A model generated the notes under the pieces. It saw only the letters and a list, made by a program, of their open reading frames with translations. It searched no databases and was not told the DNA's origin. Shown here one piece after another: positions 1-11,215 of a DNA stretch of 64,000 nt. The position numbers and the translations under genes were made by a program. Numbering within the stretch: the first letter of the stretch is position 1; each line of letters starts with the position of its first letter. The DNA is taken from NCBI GenBank assembly GCA_013396915.1, contig VWZL01005037.1, forward strand, positions 603,140-667,139. The letters are read 5' to 3'. This DNA comes from Stercorarius parasiticus (taxonomy: Eukaryota; Chordata; Aves; Charadriiformes; Stercorariidae).

Positions 1-3000
1 TAGGAATAATCAGTATGGGAACCTCACGAGAGCCTATTGCCAGATTCAGGGATGCAGAAATGAGATTACTGAATGTCTGAACGTAGAACTGGAGTGCCAC
101 AAACTGCCAGTTTTCTTTACAAAGGAGAAGTTTTTTGTTGTTGTTGCTTGAAATACCTGAACAATCCAAGGAATATTAAAATCATACACAGAAAAAAGAA
201 ACAAAACAAGGGAGGAAATGAAGCACAAATATAAAAATATCTTATTGTAAGATGCAAGATGTAATCAGGAACTTTTTTCACAGTACCAAAAAATGTATTT
301 CCTTGAAACTTTTATTGGAAAGATTTTTCAGTTGCAAGATGCAACCTTTTGAAACTGAGAGAAAAACCTTAAGAGTAGGGGCACTCCCATGGCTCTTAAA
401 GGAATGTCAAATTCAAGTTCCTGGCCTGATATAATCATGTGTTTGGAGTGCTTTCATTAAAGTGAGTATGTGAGGGTATTCTGACCAGTGATCCCTCCCA
501 TTTCTCATGAAAATGCTCTGAAGGGAAACAGATTTTTTTTTTTGTAATATAAAAATATATGGTATGCAAAAGCTGTTTCCCATGCAGAGCTGTGCCATAG
601 CGATGGATTTTCCACCTGCAAGCATCGAAAGATTTTAATCTAGTTAGTTAAAAGTGCCTAATTTTCTGTGCAGACACAGATGATAGTTCAAAAATGGCAC
701 ACATGAATTAAACTGGAGAAGACTCCTTACCGACTTGATTAATCAAAATAAACCATTTCTAGAGTTTAAGCACACCAGATTTTTATTTATTAAAGAAACT
801 GCTGCAATTCTGACAGATAATTTAATTGAAAGCCACTTTCAGCACAAAAGTTCTTAGTTACTTTAAATCACTTTTGATAGTGGTTCAAGCTATTCTAGTT
901 GACTTGGCCCAGAAGTTATGTGGAAGCTCCAATACAGGCTATTTATGGTGGAGGAAATGCCATCTGAAGGAGTAATTTCTTAAAATTATACATCAAGGAG
1001 GTGAGCTCTCTACACTGTTCACGTGTTGTCAAGGCCTGACAATCAAGAAACTAATCAGTTCTCTCAAATACTCTATGTTGTGTACAACACAGAAAAGTCC
1101 TTTGTTACGTTTATTACTTTATACTTCAACAATGATGCCTGAGAATTTCAGGACATTTTAAAAAAATGCTGTTCCCTTTTTACAATACTTTACCAAGGCT
1201 CCCATCATGTTTTTAATATTAAATACTGATTTTATCTGCCTGTAAAATGTGTTGAACATAAAGTATAGTTAAAAAATTCTCCAAAGAAACAAAAGCTAGA
1301 ACTAATCAACATGATTATCTGTTTCATGGGGATAGAAATTCCTACAGGAAATAGTAACAGTTCCAAATCTATCTCATTCTGAAGTGGAACTAAAAAATAA
1401 ATCTCAACATTTTCTGCAACTTTTTCTCCTGTACATCAGGGTTGGAGTGTTTCTCCTCACAGTTTTGAAATGCCATGGGCATTCTCCTTGTCTTTTGTTA
1501 TTTTGTACTGTTACCATCAAGTACCAGTAATTGTTAGGCTCCAGCACAGGCCCTCACTACAGGCAAGTAGCCCCTGCCTGCAGAGTGACATAGTGCGGAT
1601 GACACCAATTGCTGCCCACCATACGGCCAGGGAGACTGCAAGGCAAGAAGACCTGCCTTGCTGCTGCTCCGCTAACTGCCGGGCCGTGGTGCAGGAAGAG
1701 GAGGCACACCGGCTCAGACATTGTTTCAGGAAAGACTGCAAGCAGGTGTTGTACAGACAATCACCTCCCTACCTCCCTCGCACGTCTGTCCCCAAACCCA
1801 GCCCAGCAACTCTGCCTGAATAATCACCCCTATGGGAGGTGATCTCACCCAGGAACAGGCGTTAGACACTGAAACATGACTAGTTGACACCAATAGGTAG
1901 ATTCCTGCTCCTTTGGTGATCTCTGCATCAAGCGCTAACTGAATTTTTTAATTATGTTTGAGAAATTCACTTGCGGATGCTCTGATGAAGTCACGGGAGT
2001 CTGTGAAGTTCAGCTGGGCTAACATGCACAGCTGGGCCAGCAAGAAGGTCCCTGACTGCTCCGATCTCACGCCTCCCTCTCACCCACCTGTAGATACTTG
2101 ACGACTCTCCAGTCTCTCTTTTGGTTCTTATAATGGATTTAATAAAGGAAGTGCTGACACAATCTTCGCTACAGCAGCATAAGTGCTCCCCTCCAATAAG
2201 GGGGAAAGTACAAATATAAAAATGGCTTGCTTTGTTCAAAAGAGAACAAACCAGATGGTTTCCCAGACTATAGTACCTAAAAACTCTTTCACTGATTCCA
2301 GTGTGTACAGTATAATAAAAGTGTTCAGGGGCCTCTAACTTCTTATAAGGTATTTTATTGTCTTTATTCACTGGTCTGGATATTTGCCATGACAATAATT
2401 GAACCATGAAAAACACATATTTCTTTAAAGCATGGTATAGTGCAGTTTTTAAGCAATTGCTAGTAGAGTGTAATGGAAATTATTTTCATCAATTAGTGCT
2501 TTGGGACAATTAGTACAGTTGAATAAATAAAAATATTTTATATATAAAATGTGCATGGTATTCAGCACTATCATTTCCTAAAGCAACATTAAACCTAACC
2601 AATATTTTCTAAACTACAAAAGTTTATATATAAGGAATAGATTTCTATGTTGTTGAACATTTTTATTAACGCTTATACACTATATACTTCAGTATCAGCA
2701 GCAGAAAATAAAATGCTTTCTATTAATTATATTCATGAAGGTAGACTACTACATGAGGATGAGACTGAAAAATGGAAACAATTATCTGTTAAAAAAAAAA
2801 GAAAGTAAAGGAAACCCTATTCAAGGGAAAGTTAAAAGGCACTCTTGTAAACTTTTACCCAGAGGAACTGCACCACTGAAGCTGTTTAACTAAGGAGTGC
2901 TATGAATAACCACCATATTGGCCCCAGATACACATTTTCTTCCCCAAAACAGTAATAAGGAGGAAAAGATAGTCATTCATAAACACCTCAGTGGAGCAAG

Positions 3001-3490
3001 GGGAAGCTTTTAGCAATCCCAGGTGTGCAGAGTTTATAAGTAGTAACGAAAAAGGGGAAAATGTGGGTAACTATTACTTTACTCTTTTAATATGAAATTA
3101 GGCAATGTATCAGTGTAGTTTAGGGAATAGGAACAATTTTGAGGAATGCACAAAACCATACACAAGATTTCTTCAATCTGTAATTTCCATGATACAGTAA
3201 AGTATATATTAGAAAAACTACCATTCTGCGTTAAATGTTTCCCCATTTACCCTGTCAACACCTCATTCCCATCAACACTGCTTCCAAATGTTCAGATGCT
3301 CAGGCGCAGGCAGGGACAAGACTATAGCATGTGCCAATGTGCATCAGGAAATGCCGTCATGACAATGTCACTTTTTTATTTCTCTAGGGAAAACAAATTG
3401 AAATTCAGCCTTAAAGGTTACATGACAAGATAGACCACCATGGAACTGTGTTTGTAAATTAAAACAGCAAAATGAACATATATTTCATAC
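1..3490. other. non-coding, AT-rich; nothing recognised apart from one GC-richer patch
   Basis: No coding region, RNA gene or recognisable transposon is visible. A GC-richer patch at about 1530-1850 gives overlapping open frames on both strands, as higher GC content usually does, but none has family features. A 141-codon frame at 1991-2416 (minus) is rich in S, C, H, Y and F, has no recognisable motif and looks like chance. Short A/T runs occur near 2790-2800. Confidence 0.6.
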
Positions 3491-3692
3491 TGGACAGGAT
3501 ATTTCGGGCAGGCGGCATCTTTATGACATTCATGTTAGAGCCTGAGTAGTCAAACTTTTGGTAAATCAGCCTCCCCTCCACTGTAGCCTTTCCCACTGCC
3601 ATTTGCTGAATGTCTTCTACCATTGCATTTACATCCAGTGTAGAGACTGGTCCTTTTGGATGCGTCACCATGGCATGCATGTCATCGCCAGG
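3491..3692 (-). CDS. candidate internal coding exon (or retrocopy fragment), product unknown
   Basis: On the minus strand a frame is open from 3712 down to 3457. It encodes about 67 residues of balanced, soluble-protein-like composition, with many D, E, K, Q, G, A, V and M and no Cys, unlike the F/L/S/C/Y-rich chance frames elsewhere here. A fair 3' splice site lies upstream (pyrimidine-rich run ending TTTCAG at 3693-3699). A weak 5' splice site (GTATGA) starts at 3490, giving a 202-bp exon, phase 0 in and phase 1 out. The segment begins PGDDMHAMV and includes VEGRLIYQKFDYSG. I do not recognise the family. The frame also stays open about 20 bp upstream through the proposed acceptor, so an unspliced retrocopy or a chance frame remains possible. 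No partner exon was found in the window; if it is real, the flanking introns are very large. Confidence 0.25.
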
Positions 3693-6039
3693 CTGAAAGG
3701 ATGAGCCAAAACTGATCTAGAAAGCAACTGTCTTGGAAGAACCATTGAGACATGCTGGTAGCTCCTCACGCCCTTCCTGCCCGCATAAAAATGCCGTATG
3801 AGCTGGAGAGACAAAGGATTTCAGAGTGCGCTATGGAAGGCTTTCTACAGGTGAGGTTTAGACCGTAAAATCAGATCAAACCACTACTTCTAATTTATCA
3901 TAATCTAGCTGTCTGTTGGGTCTCTGCTGTTGGTGGAAGGGGGAAGGAAGGAGGTGTAGGTTCATTGGGAGACAGTCAAAGCACAGGCAAAGGACACATA
4001 GTGTCAACCTTGCACTTACCTTATTAAGGATCCAGTGAAGAATAAACTGTAAGTAATAGATTTTATGAGTGTTTGCAATAATTTTCAAAACCTGTACAAC
4101 CAGCTTCAGCGAGATCTGTATTACCCCTTTCTAGGCAGTATACAGCGCATAGGCCTTTGGGGTGTTTTACTACAGTAATTCAGGTAACCATTAGGGAGAG
4201 AATTTTGTCTATTCTTTCCATATTCAAGGGAGGAAAATTGAGTTCTCCTTAGGTTCAAAAGTTTAAGGAACAATCAAAAGTTTGTTGCAGTAAATGGACT
4301 AACCCACTGGCTTCCCATCAGGAAATAATTTTCCTGTTTAGGTATGCCTGCCAATTTTGTTTGTATATTCTAGAAAATTGATATTAATGTATTATATGTT
4401 TTAGCATATTGTTAATAAAGGAGCATTTGTCTATCCAATGGCTAAGGAAGGAAGCTGAGAGCTTGCTACACCTGAACTATATTCTCAGCTTGGCTATCTC
4501 TCTGTGTAAGGTAAATCAAGAAAAATTTTCTTAAGTTGAAGTCTTGGCCCTGATTAGTGCATCTTAACATTCTCTACAGATGCCGTCAGATTCTATGGGA
4601 AAGCCCTCCAAAATGTAATAGAAAATATCTATTCCAGCCAGGTTTTCAACCACCCAAAGGATTTAAGTACAGAACAATGCACAACAGTGCTATAGATTAT
4701 TGTATCAGGCTTAAAAAATATGAAAAAAGCATAGTGCCCCTTGAATTTCTAAAAGTCAGGTGTAAATTCCATAGAAGCCTAATATTTTTCCATGGAACCT
4801 TTTGGATTCATTCATCACTTGCTATAAGGTTTTTTGCTGGAGTTCCAGAGAAACTCTGAAGTGAGAAAAATAAGGCATCTTATGTATTAATATGCTCCAC
4901 ACTGTCCAATGCTTTCCCTTTGCTCAAACACTCCAAATTACTAGTGTTCCACTGTGTGTTAGGATATTTCTGTTTTAACCAAGACAAAAATGAAATGTTA
5001 CACATATTTAGGTTCAGTCAAATGATTAATTCCAGCTGACTCTTTTACAATTTCCCCAGGTTCAACGCTTTAGATCTCAGTAGCCAAAGCCACCACCCTC
5101 CGCACTGATAACCGACCTAAAGCAAATCAAATTGTGTTTCGTTTACAGTCATTGCTGGAGACATACCAAGGCTCTGGCCTTCATAGTTACATGAGGAGCC
5201 TTGGGACATCATATGAAAAGAGGCCAAGTGTAATTAATGGGCAGCGTCTGGCTTCATAAAGTCTTCCTGTGCTTGCAGATGTTCAACACTTTGTCTCTCT
5301 ATCGGACATAAGCATTACAATCTTTAAACTATGTTTCTCCTCTTTAAAAGAAGAGTTGTGTGGCCTCAATGTTCCCAGGCAGTTTCTGATAGAGAGGAAG
5401 GTGCTACCTGCCATGAGGTCTAGGAGCCCACCAGCTCCTCAATGGCCATTTGTGCCATCCCTTCATTGCCTTCCCTCTTGTTAGAAACTCCAAATATCCC
5501 AGATGAGAGGCAGGATGTCAAAGTACCTTGTGCCTTACCCTGGCTGGCCGAGCTGCAGCTCCTCATTACTAGCAGCAACTGCAACACTGACAATGCACTC
5601 CAGGCACCTCCATGAGGGTGGATGCTAAATTCACTGGAGATCTATCTCCCATTATACAATTATCTAAGCAGAAGAGCTGCATTGTTGTGGCCCTGTATGA
5701 TAAGTCTTTCAGAACAACACAGGTGACAAATTTATATCTTTCAGAAAATAAACTCATAGAAAGAAAGCGATTGTTACTGCCGATTAAATAGAATTTTTAT
5801 CTCGCACAATTTAAAAGAAGTTCTTGCTGCTAATTTTCTTCTTAGTTACAAAAGGTCATTCTCTGATTGAAAGGTGAAACACAGTTGTTTAGGCAGTGCA
5901 AATGAGAGCACTGATAGAAGAGTTAATGTTTGACAATAAACAGGAGGCACTGATCAGTGTACTTGCAAAAACTTAGTTTAAATTCTGGATATTAGATTGC
6001 TAGCACAATTAGTGCCATGAAGCTTACCCTGCAGCATGT
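3693..6039. other. non-coding, nothing recognised
   Basis: AT-rich unique-looking sequence. Open frames here, such as 4557-4859 (plus), have no motif or coding-like composition. No repeat family is recognised. Confidence 0.55.
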
Positions 6040-6067
6040 TTTGTTTGTTTGTTTGTTTGTTTGTTTG
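6040..6067. repeat. (TTTG)7 microsatellite
   Basis: Seven uninterrupted TTTG units. It is a simple tetranucleotide repeat with no sign of a poly(A)-tailed retrocopy beside it. Confidence 0.95.
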
Positions 6068-7898
6068 CAATTTGTTTGGACTGCATTTGGACTCTTTTGT
6101 GTGAGAGAGGTGGAGCCACTTCATCCATTCTTGTGTTTTACATAATTATCCCAAAACATTTTCTTTATTCCATATGAGCTACTATACATAGCATCTTTAA
6201 ACAAAAATAATGCAAACCATATTGATATGAGGCTCTATTCATAGAAGTGATTTTCACGTAAAACACTAGAATGAAATAACCACAGCAGGGAAAGCCTGAT
6301 CCAATGTCTACTACACTGTCTTTGCTTACCAATGCTTTCACACTGCCTTGAAGGGCAAAGCATGGATTTGAACCAGCTCCCTCTTGTACTTCACTTTCTT
6401 TCCTAGACAGCCAGCTGGCTGACCCAAGTCTGGACTACAAAGCAAAGATGGGCAAAACAACTGCTCTGGGAATTGATTCTCATGTGATATGTACTCGTGC
6501 AGCTCTTCCTCCTGAGGGGCTGGACCCGAGCCGCATCCCAAGACATTTAACACCTGGCTGGACAGGACACTAGGGGCCAGAATTCAGCTGTATTTGGAAA
6601 GAAAAGTAGGTATTTCATAAACCTCACTTGGCACATAACTACCAGTGATAGCATCTACATTTATAATGTCACCTGCTTGAATGTTTACTAAATGCTACCA
6701 AACACCCACTCCTGTAGGCATTTTGTATGTTTCCAGTTTGACCTCCTTATTTTCTCTATATATCAGTTGGGATTAAAAATTAAGTCCCTTGTTATGTGCA
6801 TTAACATTGTGATCAATACTTTTTATATCGCCAGTCCTCCTATTCTAAAAATTCCGTCTTTTCTAAGCAAGCACCTAGGACCAATCTGTCCCTGGAATAA
6901 GACAGAAAAAACTGCTCAAATAACTATTTAAGAGAAGAATTCATGTAACTTTTTTTTCTTCTTTTTTAACGAAACTGCTTATTTTAGTATTCTGTGTCAG
7001 AATAAAAGCTACTTCAGCAATTGCATATCTTTACTTAAAACCAAGTTTTCTGGCTATAAGCATTCACCTAGAAGGCCTGAAACCCCATGGAATTCTATCA
7101 AGCAGGTTACTAGTCATCCTACTGTCAATTTTAGCTGACATATTAATCCATCTCTCCCTTGGCTGCACTATGGTACAGCAACTGCACTGTATTAATCAGG
7201 TGGATAGATTTGGACATTTTTATTTTTTTTTAAGAAGAGAGTGTGGGAAAATGCACTTTTCCATATTTAGAAGCAAAGATCTAATTCGATCTGAATGGGC
7301 CACCAAATTGTGATTTCTGGAAACTATTATTTTATTTAAAATATCAATTTGATAATGTGTTTCACAATAAAGAGAAAATTAAAAAAAAGTAATTTAAATG
7401 TTTTTCTGATTAATATTTTTAAGGTGTGAACTACTTCTTATGGTGGTTTATTAAGAAGATGACAGCCTAGTAACTCTTCAAACCAACTTTACTTATTTAC
7501 AGATTTTCTTCTGTTATGTATAATTGGAGTACTATTACCTGAGACATGTAGGTCTGATATATATAATCTGAATGATAATAGCCAATGGAGCCAAAAAGTG
7601 AAGCATGAAATCTGGAAGATAACATAACAGGATAAGGGCAAGTATCTAAAACTAGATACACGATGAACTTCTCTTTTGTCTTAGTTCCCTTTCTCCTGAA
7701 GTCATCTTCTTTGTTATTCCTAAAGAATTTGTAAAACTTACCTGTCTGCCGTAATGGCAAGACTTTTCAATTTATATTATTATTTAATATGATGGGCACA
7801 CAGCGTGGGACTGATGGACACCACAGCATGTAGTACATGCTATAACTTGTTGACAGCTACACAAGAAAATACCTCACAGCCTAAAGCACTTTAATATT
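6068..7898. other. non-coding, nothing recognised
   Basis: AT-rich sequence with A and T runs (about 6945-6970, 7220-7235, 7380-7390). No supported gene or transposon. Confidence 0.55.
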
Positions 7899-8103
7899 TG
7901 TGATGGTTTTTCAAATGTGTATTGAGTTTGCATGGCAAGGTTCTGGTAGTGGAGTGGCTAAAGGGGTGGCTTCTGTGAGAAGGTGCTAGAAGCTTCCTCT
8001 ATGTCCAATAGGGCCAATGCCAGTCAGCTCCAAGATGGACCCACCGCTGGCCAAGGCTGAGCCCATCAGCAATGGTGGTAGTGCCTCTGTGACAACATAT
8101 TTA
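7899..8103 (+). mobile_element. LTR fragment, avian endogenous-retrovirus type, 3' part missing
   Basis: The segment starts with the TG expected of an LTR (TGTGATGG). It follows closely a sequence I recall as a common LTR in many birds, with landmarks such as TTTGCATGGCAAGGTTCTGG, GGTGGCTTCTGTGAGAAG, CCAATGCCAGTCAGCTCCAA and a late ACATATTTA. The match stops at 8103, just after ACATATTTA, where CR1 sequence begins within 2 bp. The 3' half of the LTR, including its polyadenylation side and terminal CA, is therefore absent. No internal retroviral gene is present. The exact ERV class is not settled from the sequence alone. Confidence 0.6.
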
Positions 8104-8104
8104 T

Positions 8105-8765
8105 GGTCCATGTCCTTCTTATGTTGGGAGCCCCATGGCTGGATGAAATATTCCAGGTGGGGTCTCCCAAGAGTGGAGTAGAGGGGGAGAATCACCTTCC
8201 TTGACCTGCTGGCCAGGGTAGTGAGCTTGCTGTGCACCCTCCTCACTGCCGTAAGGATCTTGAACTCTGCCATTTCATGGTCATTGCAGCCAAGGCTGCC
8301 CTTGAGCTTCACTTTCCACACCATGCCCTCCTTGTGAGAACAAGATCTGGCTTAACACCTCTCCTCGTTGGCTCCTCTATCACTTGGAGATGGAAATTAT
8401 CATCAACACATTCCAGGAACCTCCTGGATTGCTTATGCCCTGTCGTACTGTCCCTCCAACAGATATTGGAGTAGCTGAAGTCTTCCATGAGGACCAGGGC
8501 TTGTGAATGTGAAGCTGCTCTTATCTCTATGTAGAGGGTCTCATCTGCTCCGTCTTCCTGGTCAGATGTTCTGTAGCAGGCCCCACTGTGATGTCACCTG
8601 TCCCTGCCTTCCCTTTAATCCTGACCCATAAACTCTCAGTCGGCTCCTCATCCATCCTCAGGTGAAGCTCCATGTGCTCCAGCTGGTCATTGACATAGAG
8701 GGTGACTCCCCCTCCTCGTCTCCCCTGCCTATCCTTCCTAAAGAGCCTGTACCCTTCCTTCATTT
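8105..8765 (-). pseudogene. CR1 LINE ORF2 remnant: endonuclease piece fused to C-terminal RT piece
   Basis: Read on the minus strand, 8765-8215 encodes CR1 ORF2 endonuclease-domain sequence, starting GYRLFRKDRQGRRGGG. Further recognisable blocks are DEEPTESLWVRI, KQSRRFLECVDDNF, VIEEPTRRG and [20 protein letters not shown]. At about 8214 it jumps directly to the far end of the RT region ([21 protein letters not shown] to HKKDMD), ending at 8105. Most of the RT domain, with its catalytic core, is missing. The domain is also shifted between frames: one frame ends near 8527, and the downstream EN part reads in another. The 5' part of ORF2, all of ORF1 and the 3' tail are absent. The 3' side is cut where the LTR fragment begins. 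It cannot encode a working protein. Confidence 0.85.
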
Positions 8766-8966
8766 GATTCTTCTTTCTCATGAGTTGGAAGCCAAAGTTA
8801 AAACATCTCAAAGCTTGCCATGAAAAATGGAAAGGAAGTCTTCATCCAAAAGTTAATTCACTACAAAATTTTTTTTGGAAACTATGACTCAAAGACTTTG
8901 ACTTTAGGCAGTCACTTCAAATTGTTCACTTGGTTTTCCAGTCTGTCCTACTAAATATTAGATAGG
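8766..8966. other. flank between CR1 remnant and duplication
   Basis: Short unique AT-rich stretch with no recognised element. The open frame reading into the CR1 EN region begins in this flank. Confidence 0.5.
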
Positions 8967-9577
8967 TTTTTGAAAAGTAAATTATGCCTTCATACTAATC
9001 TTCCCCAAGTCTAAAATAGAAAGAAAAAAAAAGAAAGAAAAAAAGAAAAGAAAAACAAAAGAGAGGGAAAGAGAAGAAAGGCAAGTCAAAACAAGGAAGA
9101 AGGGAAAGAAGAGTGAATGAGAGGAAGAGGGGAAGAGCAAGGAAGGAAGGGAGGGAGGGAGGGAGGGAGGGAAGAGAAGAAGAGAAATGCAGGGAAGAAA
9201 AGTCTGTGCGTACACAGAAGGGAATTTCTGTCTACAGCCAAAGTCTCACTATACTACAATTCAGTTTAACTCAAATATATTCGATGTGCAATGCAAAGTC
9301 TTTGAAATAAACAAAAAACCCCCACATTTTTTCATGTTTGCAAATGATTAACATTAGGTTTACCTAATAGAATTTATTTCTGCTGGTATAAACAGACATT
9401 AGAATATTCCATTTCTCCAGAGACTTGTGAGGCCCTTTTTGTAACAAATAATTTGTTTATCTCTGCATTTTCAATTTCCAAATTTTGTACATTGTTAATA
9501 ATATCACAATAACATTTTAGGAAACACTTAAATGAAAGTTCTAATAAAGTCATTTAAAATCCATATATTCAGTGAAA
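8967..9577. repeat. direct tandem duplication, left copy
   Basis: This 611-bp block is repeated immediately to the right with a constant offset of 612 bp and no indels. I count six substitutions between the copies (8976, 8983, 9002, 9110, 9365, 9370), about 99% identity. The block holds a purine-rich tract followed by ordinary AT-rich sequence. The single N at 9578 sits exactly where the left copy stops and the right copy starts. Confidence 0.95.
9018..9201. repeat. purine-rich low-complexity tract with (GGGA)n, left copy
   Basis: About 180 bp that is almost entirely A and G on the plus strand, including a run of GGGA units at 9149-9172. The apparent open frames on both strands (R/K/E/G-rich on plus; P/S/L/F-rich on minus) are by-products of this composition. 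Confidence 0.9.
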
Positions 9578-9578
9578 N
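9578..9578. other. single ambiguous base (N) at the duplication junction
   Basis: This is the only N noticed in the window. It occupies the position matching the C at 10190 in the right-hand copy, so it marks the seam between the two copies. A one-base gap at the edge of a duplicated block suggests two overlapping contig ends placed side by side. Confidence 0.9.
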
Positions 9579-10189
9579 TTTTTGAAACGTAAATGATGCC
9601 TTCATACTAATCTACCCCAAGTCTAAAATAGAAAGAAAAAAAAAGAAAGAAAAAAAGAAAAGAAAAACAAAAGAGAGGGAAAGAGAAGAAAGGCAAGTCA
9701 AAACAAGGAAGAAGGGAAAGAGGAGTGAATGAGAGGAAGAGGGGAAGAGCAAGGAAGGAAGGGAGGGAGGGAGGGAGGGAGGGAAGAGAAGAAGAGAAAT
9801 GCAGGGAAGAAAAGTCTGTGCGTACACAGAAGGGAATTTCTGTCTACAGCCAAAGTCTCACTATACTACAATTCAGTTTAACTCAAATATATTCGATGTG
9901 CAATGCAAAGTCTTTGAAATAAACAAAAAACCCCCACATTTTTTCATGTTTGCAAATGATTAACATTAGGTTTACCAAATACAATTTATTTCTGCTGGTA
10001 TAAACAGACATTAGAATATTCCATTTCTCCAGAGACTTGTGAGGCCCTTTTTGTAACAAATAATTTGTTTATCTCTGCATTTTCAATTTCCAAATTTTGT
10101 ACATTGTTAATAATATCACAATAACATTTTAGGAAACACTTAAATGAAAGTTCTAATAAAGTCATTTAAAATCCATATATTCAGTGAAA
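9579..10189. repeat. direct tandem duplication, right copy
   Basis: Second copy of the 611-bp block at 8967-9577, same orientation and no indels. Three of the six differences lie within the first 36 bp of this copy (9588, 9595, 9614), next to the N. The others are at 9722, 9977 and 9982. Confidence 0.95.
9630..9813. repeat. purine-rich low-complexity tract with (GGGA)n, right copy
   Basis: Same tract as in the left copy, shifted by 612 bp. The GGGA run is at 9761-9784. Confidence 0.9.
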
Positions 10190-10190
10190 C

Positions 10191-11109
10191 ATAGTTTCTT
10201 TAAAATCCTCGGCCTGCCAGAGTAAATTTTACCCTATTCCTTTGTTCATCCAGTCTGCAGCTCCAGAATAAATACCACAATAACAGATTATTAGCACCCA
10301 AAGGGCTTTGGGTTTTGGGCAACCTGGGGCTAATAAGATACAATGCCAAAAGCAATCTTAGTAGACAGTAAAGAGAAATGCACTGAGAAAAAAAACACCT
10401 ATTTGTGTGCTACTGAGGATGCTGCTTGCTCTACAGAAGCCTCTCTGTACCTGTGAAAGCTAGGTCGTGCTTTCAGATACTCTTCCAAGGCTGACTCACC
10501 AATGCTGCAGGAAAAATGGAGAGGCAGGCTGCTCATCTGGCTGATGAGTTCTATTTTCTGTACTGCATTTAATATAGTTGTAGGTGACATCTATGCTGCT
10601 GCTTAGGGCTGACATTAAGACTCCCTTCAACAAACCTGGGTAATGTGAGCCACATTTCTTCATTCTAATCACTTCTTTGAGGCTATACCAAAGTAATCTA
10701 CAGTTGTACTTCTTATTAATATACCACAACCTGTCAAAGAACTGGCCTAGAGGGGAGTTGTGGTGCTTTCTAAGAAATTTTCTCCTTAGTCATAGTAGAG
10801 GAAGAGTGACACCGAGGGCCAGATGTCATGAATGAGAGTCTGCACTATTCTTGACTTTCTTGCAAGTGTCAAGACATGTTAAGTGTCCTAGCTAAATATG
10901 CATGCTCAGATAGTGCCAAACATGCTGAGGAAGGGGAAAGAAAGCATGTGTGGTACCTCCTTACGTTGGAGTTCAACGGAGTTTGCCGGACTGAAGGGCA
11001 GAGCTAGCAGGCTCCAAGTTACAAAGCTTACAGCCTAATCAGTATGCAGCAGTATGCAGCGGGCCAGCCCGCTGGGTGTTGACTGTGCTCGTACGGTCCC
11101 CATTGTCCT
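10191..11109. other. non-coding, nothing recognised
   Basis: Mixed-composition sequence. A 10-bp unit (AGTATGCAGC) is repeated twice near 11042-11061. No gene or transposon is supported. Confidence 0.5.
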
Positions 11110-11215
11110 CAATCTTTAATGTACATATTGTCACAACAATCCTGTAGAGTAAGGAAGTGCAATTAAATTTGTTTTGCAAACACGAACTAAGTCACAGACA
11201 AATGACTGAACTCTA
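11110..11215 (-). mobile_element. MIR-like CORE-SINE relic (amniote type), degraded
   Basis: The plus strand shows the reverse complement of the classic MIR-type tail. ACAATCCTGTAGAGTAAGGA is followed by a degraded middle, then AACTAAGTCACAGACAAATG, which corresponds to the 'gaactgaggcacagagag..taagtgact' part of the family as I recall it. The match is interrupted and old. No target-site duplication is visible. Confidence 0.45.

Noticed and set aside
1470..1842. Overlapping frames on both strands over a GC-richer patch
   Set aside because: Frames open on several strands at once reflect base composition; none has family features.
1991..2416. Longest open frame in the window (141 codons, minus strand)
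   Set aside because: No domain, no splice or start context and a chance-like composition; long frames arise by chance in 64 kb searched in six frames.
6291..6304. GCCTGATCCAA word similar to the hairpin arm at 60.5 kb
   Set aside because: Only one short arm is present, with no matching partner downstream.
8982..9922. Four R/E/K-rich or P/S/L-rich frames, repeated twice
   Set aside because: Produced by the purine-rich tract and its duplicate; not genes.
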